Below are positions 22,030-33,795 of a stretch of 64,000 bases of DNA, one piece after another; within the stretch, counting starts at the first letter, position 1; every line of letters begins with the position of its first letter. Origin of the DNA: Botryococcus braunii (taxonomy: Eukaryota > Chlorophyta > Trebouxiophyceae); the NCBI GenBank assembly GCA_002005505.1, contig KV908380.1, positions 13,447 to 77,446 of the forward strand, given 5' to 3'. The notes below the pieces were generated by a model. That model had not been told where the DNA came from. It saw only the letters and a list, made by a program, of their open reading frames with translations, and did no database searches. The translations under genes and the position numbers were made by a program.

Positions 22030-22123
22030 ATTCAATGCTAATTGTGCTTTTGCTCAGCTCAAGACAGGTGAAACCTCAGAATAACTAGTCACAGACTGAG
22101 CAAAAGCACAGTTAGCATTGAAT
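22030..22123. repeat. Foldback repeat
   Basis: Arms of 28 bases (22030-22057 and 22096-22123, starting ATTCAATGCTAA) are reverse complements with one or two mismatches around a 38-base loop. It is probably a MITE relic. Confidence 0.8.
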
Positions 22124-22426
22124 TTCAGAAGTCTGACAGAAGAGTTATGTTCGTTACCAGGGCATTTAATGCGCTTCGAGAATCACTTATGAGGTGTCGA
22201 TGATGCTTCGTTATTGCAGGAGCACAGCTGGTCGGTTCGGAGCTTAAGTGATAACAGATTGTAGAGGCTGTGGAGCCTTTCATCACAGGAGCTCCTGCAA
22301 CCGCGTGTGTCCCGTGCTAAACGCTGGACGAGGGATTAGGGTTTCAAAGAAATGCATGTAGAGGAGGGAACTTCGCCTAAAATTCGCATCTTGAATCCTT
22401 AAGCTTTGGACTTCGTTAAATCGCCG

Positions 22427-22427
<1 letters not shown>

Positions 22428-22476
<49 letters not shown>

Positions 22477-22604
22477 GTGTGTGCGTGTGCGTGTCAAAAA
22501 CATCACAGAACGACAACAGTTATAACTGTAATTACCAAGCACCGTCTTGGATGATTTTTTTGTGGCACCTCTTCCTTCCCCGCCCCCCCTCCCCCCCCCC
22601 TCTC

Positions 22605-22700
<96 letters not shown>
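22428..22700. repeat. (GT)n and (TC)n microsatellites
   Basis: A (GT)n tract occupies about 22428-22494 and a (TC)n tract about 22600-22700. Apparent open frames there are repeat artefacts. Confidence 0.97.
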
Positions 22701-22702
<2 letters not shown>

Positions 22703-23692
22703 CCTTCCCCCCTAAGCCACCTCTGTTCTCTCGTTTACTTTTGCTGGTATTAGTAAAGAATATTCCCTTGTCCTAACCGTGTTAAATTTTGTGTTGTTTC
22801 TTTCCTCTCTTTTCCCCTTTTCGTTATATTTCCCTTTGTTGTTGATCGCCGTTGAGCATGCGTTATCATAATGTATGTACATGACCCCTGCCGTCATATG
22901 TAGGATACATATATACACATGGATACACATGCATGTGTATGCATGGTTGCGGTTGGAATATGCTTCACATTTTATTCAATATGGACAAGTTTTTCAGCAA
23001 GGGTGCTATCAACAGGTCCTTGCATGTAATTACCTTATAAGGAGGCACTCCCATGGCCATGTGGATGCGTTTAACCCTGATACCAAAGGACTCTTAGCCA
23101 TAGTTATGGACCGAAGGCTTCAATCCCGAATTCTTCCATGGTGCACTGCAAAGAAGAACGGTGGGCGTGCAGGGCATTGAGATAAAAGATGAAGCATGCC
23201 TGATTCGCAAACCACGTATCCTTCATCCAGGTACGCGGAAGCCAGGGGCAATGGACAGACCTGACGGTGAAGCAGGAGCAGGATAAGACAAGGAAATGGA
23301 ACAGGAAAGAAGCAGAAAACGAAGGAATGGCAGGAAAAGAAGGGAAAGTATGCAACAAAAGACCAGCGCGAGTTCAGAGGTGGTTGCACGAGAGGGGGCC
23401 CCAGGGGAAAGAGAAAAAGACGATGGGGGCCTGGAGAGCGTGCGCGCGAATGCTCGCATTCGTTCCCAAGTACTGCACCCCGTCAAACCATAAGAACTAC
23501 ACCATCAAAAATTGCTATCTTATAGGCCTAAAACGTTAGGAGTCAGGGCTCACTCTTGGTTCTTTGCTGCTGGCTTTTCGTCATCCATAAATGTAACGTA
23601 GCTCGTTATGTCTGTCCATATGAAGTTGGCTCCCTCCACGTTTCCCTTTCCTTGCAGAGCCCACTGGCTTTCTACTTTAAAGAGAAAAGTGA
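22701..23692. other. Intergenic stretch
   Basis: No gene is recognised. Short open frames at 22875-23180 and 23267-23539 lack family signals. Confidence 0.4.
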
Positions 23693-24562
23693 ATATATCA
23701 CTCTCCTACTCTGAAGTCCCCGTGGGGGCTCTCCCTGGCTTTCCACTGGAAGAAGAAGAAGAAGGTTCTTGATGACCCTGCTCAGAAGGTTCTTGCTGAC
23801 CAGGAGGTTCTTGATGACCCTGCTCGCTCGGATCGCGACCGTGCTGTGCTCCAATCTCTTACACAGCCGGGAGCGTCTGATTGGCTGCTGGCTCTCCCAG
23901 TTCCCCATTTGCAGCAAACCATGCCCCCAGAGTCGTTCCGCTGCCGCCTTCAATACCAGCTCTTGATCCCCATTTTCCACCCTGGCTCCCAATGCCCGTG
24001 CTGCTTGAGGGAGTTGGATGTCTGGGGCGACCACGCGGTCCACTGCACCTCAGGGGGGGATGTTGCCATTGTCGGCCGACATTACTCCGTTCGTAACGGC
24101 CTGGACGCTGTCCTTACCTCAGCTCGTCAGCGGGTCACCCGGGAACCCGCCTTTCCCACCCCTGTCCCTGGCCAGGAGCGCCGTCGCGCAGACCTCCGCC
24201 TCCATGCGTGGGAGGAGGGGCGTGACCTTTATATCGACATCGTTGGCTCTTCCCCACTCACAGTTGCCAACTTGCTGCACTTCGTGCCGGGTGGGGCCGC
24301 CGCGCGCGCTGCCCAAGACAAGCAGACCCGCTATGCTGTCTTGTTGTCGCGTCAGCAGCCGCCTGTGGCTTTCCAAGCCTTCGCTTTTGAAACATTGGGA
24401 GGGTTGCATGCTGATGCGCTGGCCTTGTTGCAGAGGCTCCAGGGGCTTTTGAACCAAGCCATCATTGCTCAAGAAGATGTGGAGGGATATTTTGTCATTC
24501 GTCGGGTCAGTTTCATCATTGCGGCGGCTGTGGGTCGCCAGCTGGCCGCTCGCCGGGTGTGA
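23693..24562 (+). pseudogene. 3' part of a non-LTR retrotransposon ORF (zinc-finger + PD-(D/E)XK-like end)
   Basis: The frame is open for about 289 codons with no good initiator, as expected for a 5'-truncated copy. It contains a Cys/His cluster (CPCCLRELDVWGDHAVHC), a RHYSVRN box, and RRADLRLHAWEEGRDLYIDI, which resembles the D...(D/E)xK arrangement of restriction-like nucleases. Similar C-termini occur in retroelement ORFs of algae and mosses. No RT domain is present. After the stop, about 75 bases of 3' DNA end in GGAAGAAGAAG, which could be the element's tail. The family and nuclease assignments are inference. Confidence 0.5.
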
Positions 24563-24826
24563 CTCATAGCTTGACACATTGGGGGTTTGGGTCCTTGAAC
24601 ATTGGGCTGGTCTTTTTTACTCCACTCTTGTAAAGGAAGAAGAAGTTACATCTGTCCAGCCACGAGGGCATGATGAGATGTCCACAACACACACACAAGC
24701 CAAAACTAGGAAGAACTGACCACAAGAAGTGGCCAAGCGAAGAGCGAAGGCATAACTGAGCAAACGAAAAGGGGAGGGAAGGGGGATAGGGGGGGGGGGG
24801 CAGCCACAGACGTAGCTGCGGCCAAG

Positions 24827-26882
24827 TCACCGTAGCCGGCGTAAATCAGCACGAGCCTGGAATGCATCCGAGATAAAGGAGACGACCGCACGCAAGTCAG
24901 CGTGCCAAATGAACTGCCGAAGAGATCTAGAAGGACCCACAAACAAGTGGGGATAACGGTCCCGCACCGCAATAAGAGCGGGACAGTGAAAGACAAAGTG
25001 GTGTTCATCACCCACAGAGGAGCCACACATATCACACAGGCGCTGAAGGCGCGGAAGACGTTGTCTGCGGCCCATGTCAATAGGGAGGCCATGAACACCA
25101 AGACGAAACCTGAGAAAGAGCCGGACCTTGGCAACATCAAGAGACAGATAAAGGAGGCGGGAGCGCTGAGCCTTAGTGGGGCGCGCAAACCACCGCACAT
25201 AAGTACATAGCTGGGGATCAGCAGGGGCTAACCGAGGGGAGACATGGAGAGAGGCCACAGGGAGGGTATTGGCCTGCCTAATGAGAGCTAAAAAGGTATC
25301 CATATCAACGGGCTGCGGGCGCTGACAATCAGCCGCATAAGGGTAACCTAAGCGGCGAAGGGCAGCGATAAAAGAACCCGCCCAGGACGGGGAACGAGGC
25401 GTTACGCCATAGTAGCATGAGTCCCTATGAATACGTGCATACAAGTGGTCGGCTGGGAGATCCACCAGAGAGTTCCAAAAAGTGACCACACGCTTGAACC
25501 AGATATGATGAAGGGGCCAAACGCCAACCTCAGCAAGGAGCACATCGGTGCGGACCGTTTGACGAACCCCAAGGATCATCTGTAACATAGTAAGAAAATC
25601 CTTTTCTAAATCCTTAGCGGAGGGCCGAGTGGAAGATGGGGAAAACACCCGTAGACCCCAAACCTCACACCCATATGAGCAGGCAGGCACCACACATGCT
25701 AAGAAGAGACGCAAGAGAATACCGATCGAGGTGGCACATTTGAGGTTACCATAACGCGTGCTAATAGTAGACCAGGCCCCCCACATCTTACCACGTAAAT
25801 GGCCAAAGGTGGCCCCAATGCCTGAAGCCGTAGAAAGCATGACACCTAAATGACGAGCCTGGGTCACCTGAGGCAGGGGTTGACCCTCATACAGCACGGG
25901 AGGGGGGGCGTCCTTCGAGGGGGGGAAGACCATGGCATGGCACTTAGGAACACGCACCCGCATACGTGCGGACTGGCACCACTCTGAAGCAGCGGGGAGA
26001 AGGTGAGCCTGCAACTCCTCCAGGGACTTGGCCTGGAGTGTATAATCATCAGCATAACCTTGAATAGGGACACAACGACCATCCCGGGTGGCGGGTCCCA
26101 CACCCGGACACCGAGCTTCAATATAACGAATCAGACCATCCGAATAAAGACCAAACAGAGTAGGACTTATAGGGGACCCTTGGAGGATACCGACCTGAGG
26201 CTTCAGGAGCTCCCCAGAGGTGCCCCCTACACATAAAGTGACTTGGGCATCTTCATATAAAGATTTAACAGCAGCCAAGAATTGGTCCGGTACCCCCACC
26301 CGAGTTAAGGCCTCCCAAAGAAGGGGGCGAGGAACCCGATCATAGGCTTTACTTAAATCTAAAGAGCATAAGAATAAGGGGTGATCTTTGGTAGCAAGGT
26401 CAATGAAGTGTTGGATCGCAAAAAGCTGATGCAATGTGGAGAAGCCCGGGCGGAACCCCGTTTGGGCCTGACAGCGCAACCCCTTGGATTCCACGTGCCG
26501 AATAAGCCTAGTGTTCAACAGGGTGGCGTACAGCCGCATGAAGGGTTCAGGGACAGCAAGAGGGCGGTAATTCGCCGGATCCAGAGCGTCCTTTGCCCCT
26601 GGTTTGAACACGGGGACCACCCGGGACACATTGAAATGAGGTGGAATTGTCCCCGCCTGAAACATAGCATTGACAATGGTTAACAGAATCGGTGCCAGGA
26701 TATGGGCGTCCTGTCGGCCAGTTTGGGGGTCCGGGGGGCGTTGGGCAAATCGAAGAAATTCAGAGGGAAAACCCTGAAACCCAACACTCCTCCCTGTGTG
26801 CAAGGCACTAAGAGCATCCTCCATTTCCTGTAAGGTGAAGGGTTGGTTAAGCGATACGTCGGGTACGAGGGTGGTCGGATAT
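24827..26882 (-). CDS. LINE ORF2, reverse transcriptase part (3' portion)
   Basis: About 685 codons resume the ORF2 frame after the insertion. RT motifs are [10 protein letters not shown] and NYRPLAV, motif A with Asp in [11 protein letters not shown], motif B in [13 protein letters not shown] and motif C GYADD. The C-terminal [18 protein letters not shown] is the LINE zinc knuckle. The apparent first codons of the open frame (26883-26923) belong to the LTR insertion, not the LINE. Apart from the insertion I see no frameshift or stop, so the LINE was probably intact when hit. Confidence 0.92.
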
Positions 26883-28332
26883 TGTGGGTTCTGCAACCCA
26901 AAGCCGATGGTGTTACCATTCACAGATGATGGATGTCGAATGACATGATCACAATCACCGATTTAATGAGCATGCGGAAAGTTCTCAACACAGTTACGAA
27001 CGCATGCCGAACATAAGGATGCGCAGGTGAGACACATAACAAGCTTGCTTGATAAGCAAGCTTGCTTGGAGAATACTCCATTGAATGTCTATTACAAAGG
27101 AAATGCATCGAGACGTGCAAATAAAGATATAAACTAAACGTGCACCACTTGACTAGTCTTACCTGCAACCCAAAGCCGATGGTGTTACCATTCACAGATG
27201 ATGGATGTCGAATGACATGATCACAATCACCTGTACCAGTACTACTTGTCAATGCTTTGGGTTCAACAAATGATTAAAGACTAAGTGATACACGCTTCTC
27301 ACTAGTCGGGGCTTACTGATTTAATGAGCATGCGGAAAGTTCTCAACACAGTTACGAACGCATGCCGAACATAAGGATGCGCAGGTGAGACACATAACAA
27401 GCTTGCTTGATAAGCAAGCTTGCTTGGAGAATACTCCATTGAATGTCTGACCTGCTGCCCCGATCACGAAGCCATAAACCAGACTTGTTGACCAATCTAA
27501 TATACGCGTTAACGTCCACTTTTGGATAAAGGTTCGATTCTAGGCCAATCATCCAAGTCAATCGATTGAGCTCAGTCTCCCTTCACAATAGTAATGTGAT
27601 CAAAGGAAGACTAATTGCCACCGACAGAGACCACTCTTATCAAGAGATTGCTTGATCAGATTTCTTAAGTACCAACCAACTCCCATGAAAGCAATTGCAA
27701 TCTCCATCTACTAGCCGCAAGTATCTATAAGCCACACACAGCTACTAGCCACATTTAACTAACGACAACAAAGGACATAAAGCTAAGGATCTGAATAGCA
27801 TGAACCTGTACAAATAACAAGTACCACGTGATCTGTAGTTCGACTAGAGTCATAGGAATAAACAGCTTGCACCTAAGCAACTGGTCCCCTGAGACCTAAT
27901 CTCATCATAGGTATAGGAAACATAGTCAATGCCTATTGCATTCGACAAAGCAATACACAAGTCATTACATCCAAGTATGACTTCAACTCAATAACAGTCA
28001 ATTGCTCACTGTATGCGCGTGCAAATGCATATGCATGCTTAATACGATTGTAAAAACCATATACCGAGAACATGAAGTATCAACCTATGAAGTATCATCG
28101 AGTTTATGATTAACAACCATATCCAATAGTGTCCCATAGCACCTTATTGACATCTTCTTTGGAACAATTATGGTTGTGTGATTACACAACACAATTAACG
28201 TATTTTAAGATTAAGAGTTGTAGTAAGTGTGCCAACACAATATGAACCAGTTCACCCATGAAATCGCAATGATAATCCATATCATGATCATTCATAGATT
28301 ATCTGTAGGTGAATCATGGTTCATATCCAACA
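26883..28332 (-). repeat. 3' LTR of the nested element (1,450 bp)
   Basis: It has the same length as its partner at a constant offset of 5,463 bases, so no indels. A block of about 130 bp occurs twice inside it (from about 26962 and 27320), as does a CAACCCAAAGCCGATGG block (26897 and 27167). Confidence 0.92.
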
Positions 28333-28344
28333 ATCTTCCCCTTT
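28333..28344 (-). promoter_or_regulatory. Polypurine tract of the nested element
   Basis: AAAGGGGAAGAT on the minus strand directly abuts the 3' LTR, as expected for the plus-strand primer. Confidence 0.8.
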
Positions 28345-28699
28345 GGCACATTTGCTCAACTTGCAAAGTAGGCACGTTCCTCGAAACTATGAAGCATATA
28401 CAATGAACATTAATCCCTTACTCGATTGAGTACATGTCCGTAAATCTCATAATGAAATTTACGTGCAAGATCCATATATGTGTTTGGGCAATCACTGACC
28501 TGATATCTGAATACAATTAAGAATTATACCTCCGGACGTATACTTCTTCTGAGCAATCACTGCCTAGATACGCAAGTGCTCAAGCACTCAATCGTAGGAC
28601 AATAACTGCCTAGATTAAACTCCACACAAGTACAACGTCAGCTGAGCTGATAAGCAGATGTAAACGCAAACAAGCGCAGATATAGCACATATAGGCGAA

Positions 28700-29560
28700 G
28701 AGACAAGCGTAAAGAAGACGCCCAGAGACACGCGCCGAGAAGACGCGCCCAGAGAGGACGGGCAGAGTAGAGGCGCAGGGACAAGCCCAGACACACGCGC
28801 CGAGAAGACTCGCCCAGAGAGGACGGGCAGAGAAGACGCGCAGAGACAAGCCCAGACACACGCGCCGAGTAGACGCGCCCAGAGAGGACGGGCAGAGAAG
28901 ACGCGCAGAGAGAAGCCCAGAAACACGCGCCAAGAAGACGCGCCCAGAGAGGACGGGCAGAGAAGACGCGCAGAGAGAAGCCCAGAAACACGCGCCAAGA
29001 AGACGCGCCCAGAGAGGACGGGCAGAGAAGACGCGCAGAGAGAAGCCCAGACACACGCGCCGAGAAGACGCGCCCAGAGAGGACGGGCATAGAAGACGCG
29101 CAGAGACAAGCCCAGACACACGCGCCGTGAAGACGCGCCCAGAGAGGACGGGCAGAGAAGACGCGCAGAGAGAAGCCCAGAAACACGCGCCAAGAAGACG
29201 CGCCCAGAGAGGACGGGCAGAGAAGACGCGCAGAGAGAAGCCCAGAAACACGCGCCAAGAAGACGCGCCCAGAGAGGACGGGCAGAGAAGACGCGCAGAG
29301 AGAAGCCCAGAAACACGCGCCAAGAAGACGCGCCCAGAGAGGACGGGCAGAGAAGACGCGCAGAGAGAAGCCCAGACACACGCGCCGAGAAGACGCGCCC
29401 AGAGAGGACGGGCATAGAAGACGCGCAGAGACAAGCCCAGACACACGCGCCGTGAAGACGCGCCCAGAGAGGACGGGCATAGAAGATGCGATGAGATATG
29501 CTCAGAGACACGTGCCGGGAAGACGCGCAGAGAAGACGGGCAGAGAAGACGCTCAGAGAC
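28700..29560 (-). repeat. 65-bp tandem repeat, ~13 units, open in three frames
   Basis: The unit, with CGCCCAGAGAGGACGGGCAG and ACGCGCAGAGA motifs, recurs every 65 bases inside the nested element. Because 65 is not a multiple of 3, each minus-strand frame cycles through all phases, and all three stay open (about 280-365 codons). The translations are low-complexity (ARPLWARLLGACF-like). Whether any is translated is unknown. It could be structural RNA or a neutral satellite. Confidence 0.85.
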
Positions 29561-29860
29561 ATAAGCATAGAAATGCGCCTCAGCTGAGTAGATAAACATA
29601 GGTATGCAGCAATAGGACTACACCCCAGCTTGAGGTGACAAATTGGTGCCGGATCTCTATGATCCAATATACTAATATTCTCAAGATAATGCAACACCAC
29701 TATGGTGCTCATAGGAGACTAATCAATGCATTCATGCATCATATGATAACCATAGGCCAAGTTTTAGTGCTCACGCACCTCAAGGAAATAACTTCCCCTG
29801 CTTCATTGCTTCCCCTCAAACAAGTAACACCTTAGGACTTTTCACGCTTTGTCTAGTGCT

Positions 29861-29955
29861 ACCACTAACTCTTCCGCTGAGTAATCTATATATACCACTA
29901 ACTCTTCCGCTGAGTAATCTATATATACCACTAACTCTTCCGCTGAGTAGTAGTA
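29861..29955. repeat. 33-bp tandem repeat, three units
   Basis: ACCACTAACTCTTCCGCTGA recurs at 29861, 29894 and 29927 inside the nested element. Confidence 0.9.
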
Positions 29956-29959
29956 CAAA

Positions 29960-32328
29960 CAAACGACTTAAGGGATCTCCGCTTATTATCAGCAAAGCGG
30001 ATACCCAAGAGTACACGATCACCGTGCACAAGACCCACGACACCGTGCACAAGCGGGATGGGATACTCTCCATTTGCTCACACACAACGAAATGACATGC
30101 TAAAAGCATTTATGCTAATGTCACTTTAATTCACAAGTCTTTGATAGACATGAGTGCGGAACATCGTTCCATGATCAACTCTTGTAATATCAAACCGTAT
30201 CTCAACAACATCAAGCTCCAGTACCATAAACAACAAGCATATCATGCACCAAACTGCAATGCACTCTAATTTAAAAGGCTCTACTATGCATGAACTCATG
30301 TAACCAGTAGATGACTTAACAACGATAACATACACATATAGGATCCGTATAGGACACATATAGGTCCGGTCTACTCACGCACTCTACAGAGCGAGGTGTA
30401 TTAACTTGCTTCCCCTTAAATCTTGGGAAAATACAACACACAAAGCAATGCCTAAATGCTTAAAGATCAAGGCTCAAGTGATCATAAACAAAATACCAGC
30501 CAATAACCATGGATAACATAAGATTCCACTGTAAACCGCTTGAAGATTCGAGTCATGGATCTATCGGAGTATCGGATAGTACCTCGATCGACAAAATTCA
30601 TTAGTCGACTCGACACGGAGTCTCAATCCTAAAAGCGAGTGTCTACCACTCGATCCCACTCGACTCGAACCGTAGAACCAGACATCGACGCGCAGTCTCT
30701 CATTACCGTGTGACAACCAGACCTGACGCGTTTTTATGTCAGTGAGGCTGCAGAGCCTTCCTGAGCTTCCCTGAACCAGGGACGACCACTCAAGACACAC
30801 AGCATACTCCAGACCTATTTTAAAATTATATCTAATGCGATGAAATGCCTAAAGATCACTGAACATGGGTATTTAAGGGTAGACGAGCAAAAGGCGCAAG
30901 AGACGCAACGATGTGGGCAAACACTGAACCATCCAGAGCTCATTCCAGTTTCAACCGAAACTTAAATAACTTGGCCTAATATTGCATACTAATAAGAAGT
31001 ACATTAGAGAAAATTCCCAGCCCTTCTCTATGGGCTGCATTTCCTCAACTACCCTTTATAAAGGTTCATTATCCTTGGCAGATGTTTATCTGACTCCAGG
31101 GAGTACACAGCCACTGAACATCAGTGACCCTCTCCTTCATCATATCACTGCTCATCAGAAAGATTATTTAATGTCAAAGAAAGATATATGTCAGGTAGCA
31201 TTGAAGGAATCAGCCAATCATCAATCAGGACCCTCTTCATGCAATCTGCATTTCACAAATCAAACACTAAGCTCCTACCAAAGAGCTAATATTATCAGTA
31301 TTTTTTTGTCATCATTACCAGAAACCAAAGTACATGACTGGAGGAACCAAATATGGATTTCCTCCCTATGTTCCATAGTTTTCCCCAAGTTTTAGGAACC
31401 CTCCTCAACTCATGTAAGGTAAAAAAACCAGGCCCTCTTGGAGATCCACTATCATGTCCAACAGCAATTATTAACAACCTTAGCCAAACACTATTACTAA
31501 TTGATGATAATCCCTTGGTATTTGTACCAACATTGGCTTAAACTCACACTCATGCAAGAACCAACATATATATATTGAAGTGTAAACTTCTACAAGAGCC
31601 ACAAGTGTGAAGTGAAGAATGTCAACCCAAGGTCTTCGGGTAATTTAGGCTCCAAGATCTTGGTCTAGACCTGCCTCAAGCACAAGGTCAAAGACAAGGC
31701 CATCTTTGTGTGTACATTCTCATTGAGCATTGTCATTTACTATTGCAAGTAGCTCATGCTCTTGTATATCACACAACACATTCTCCCAGTCTGAAGACAC
31801 CTTGAATAGACCTTCACTTGAGCTAGAATTAATTTACACATTAAGGGAAAGAGCATATCTGCCTCACTTGGCCTTCATCAAATAGAGATAACATATTCCC
31901 ATCATTGCAAAGACTACCTAAGTCAGAACCGCTAATCAAATTGCTCAATTATAGCAAATCTTAAACTAATTGCCCAAAGGTAAGACAACCATTGTCACTT
32001 ATCGGGAAGGATGCGGAAACGGATACGTGGTAAGCGGCTTCAAAGATGCAATTACAGGATCTCAAATATCAGCCGCTACCTTTTCGATGCCATTATGACT
32101 GTAAATAATGGTTGAAATTTCATTCATGCTTCGTATGCAAGAATGAGGAACACGGCGTGGCTGCCGATGGCGAAGCGATGGAGAGAGGCACTCTGCCTCA
32201 TTATCCGCCATAATTTTGCGAGATGGGAATACTTTGGCCTTTAGTAGCTTGCCAAATCGACGAGTCAAAAGGAGGCCTGAACCTCCGATGTTGATGACGA
32301 CGTGCTCCAGCCGAAGACCGCCCAAGGC
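29960..32328. other. Interior of the nested LTR element without genes
   Basis: AT-rich DNA with only short open frames. I see no Gag, protease, RT or integrase motif on either strand. Confidence 0.7.
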
Positions 32329-32343
32329 GGTGGGCCCATAACC
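32329..32343 (-). promoter_or_regulatory. Primer binding site, initiator tRNA-Met anticodon region
   Basis: On the minus strand GGTTATGGGCCCACC lies two bases inside the 5' LTR. It is the same primer site as in the copia element at 2035 and is complementary to the tRNA-iMet anticodon stem-loop. Confidence 0.8.
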
Positions 32344-32345
32344 AT

Positions 32346-33795
32346 TGTGGGTTCTGCAACCCAAAGCCGATGGTGTTACCATTCACAGATGATGGATGTC
32401 GAATGACATGATCACAATCACCGATTTAATGAGCATGCGGAAAGTTCTCAACACAGTTACGAACGCATGCCGAACATAAGGATGCGCAGGTGAGACACAT
32501 AACAAGCTTGCTTGATAAGCAAGCTTGCTTGGAGAATACTCCATTGAATGTCTATTACAAAGGAAATGCATCGAGACGTGCAAATAAAGATATAAACTAA
32601 ACGTGCACCACTTGACTAGTCTTACCTGCAACCCAAAGCCGATGGTGTTACCATTCACAGATGATGGATGTCGAATGACATGATCACAATCACCTGTACC
32701 AGTACTACTTGTCAATGCTTTGGGTTCAACAAATGATTAAAGACTAAGTGATACACGCTTCTCACTAGTCGGGGCTTACCGATTTAATGAGCATGCGGAA
32801 AGTTCTCAACACAGTTACGAACGCATGCCGAACATAAGGATGCGCAGGTGAGACACATAACAAGCTTGCTTGATAAGCAAGCTTGCTTGGAGAATACTCC
32901 ATTGAATGTCTGACCTGCTGCCCCGATCACGAAGCCATAAACCAGACTTGTTGACCAATCTAATATACGCGTTAACGTCCACTTTTGGATAAAGGTTCGA
33001 TTCTAGGCCAATCATCCAAGTCAATCGATTGAGCTCAGTCTCCCTTCACAATAGTAATGTGATCAAAGGAAGACTAATTGCCACCGACAGAGACCACTCT
33101 TATCAAGAGATTGCTTGATCAGATTTCTTAAGTACCAACCAACTCCCATGAAAGCAATTGCAATCTCCATCTACTAGCCGCAAGTATCTATAAGCCACAC
33201 ACAGCTACTAGCCACATTTAACTAACGACAACAAAGGACATAAAGCTAAGGATCTGAATAGCATGAACCTGTACAAATAACAAGTACCACGTGATCTGTA
33301 GTTCGACTAGAGTCATAAGAATAAACAGCTTGCACCTAAGCAACTGGTCCCCTGAGACCTAATCTCATCATAGGTATAGGAAACATAGTCAATGCCTATT
33401 GCATTCGACAAAGCAATACACAAGTCATTACATCCAAGTATGACTTCAACTCAATAACAGTCAATTGCTCACTGTATGCGCGTGCAAATGCATATGCATG
33501 CTTAATACGATTGTAAAAACCATATACCGAGAACATGAAGTATCAACCTATGAAGTATCATCGAGTTTATGATTAACAACCATATCCAATAGTGTCCCAT
33601 AGCACCTTATTGACATCTTCTTTGGAACAATTATGGTTGTGTGATTACACAACACAATTAACGTATTTTAAGATTAAGAGTTGTAGTAAGTGTGCCAACA
33701 CAATATGAACCAGTTCACCCATGAAATCGCAATGATAATCCATATCATGATCATTCATAGATTATCTGTAGGTGAATCATGGTTCATATCCAACA
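32346..33795 (-). repeat. 5' LTR of the nested element (1,450 bp)
   Basis: In element orientation it begins TGTTGGATATGAACC and ends GCAGAACCCACA. It contains internal direct repeats, including a block with the palindromic AAGCTTGCTTGATAAGCAAGC. By eye it differs from the other LTR at two positions (C at 32780 versus T at 27317, and A at 33317 versus G at 27854). Confidence 0.92.

Larger units (their letters stand above)
26883..33795 (-). mobile_element. Non-autonomous LTR retrotransposon (6,913 bp)
   Basis: It is bounded by TG...CA with the exact 5-bp duplication GATAT (26878-26882 and 33796-33800). The minus orientation is shown by a purine tract (AAAGGGGAAGAT) next to the left LTR and a primer site next to the right LTR. 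Two 1,450-bp LTRs enclose about 4.0 kb with no Gag or Pol. The primer site is the same initiator-tRNA anticodon type as in the copia element at 1312-8315, which suggests a copia-related autonomous partner supplies proteins. Large LTRs and a non-coding interior fit the LARD class. Confidence 0.9.

Noticed and set aside
26883..26923. ATG at 26923 as the LINE RT start
   Set aside because: The first 13 or so codons come from the nested LTR; the same peptide start appears again at 32386, in the other LTR.
28700..29560. CRISPR-like array
   Set aside because: Units are contiguous 65-bp repeats without unique spacers, inside a eukaryotic retroelement.
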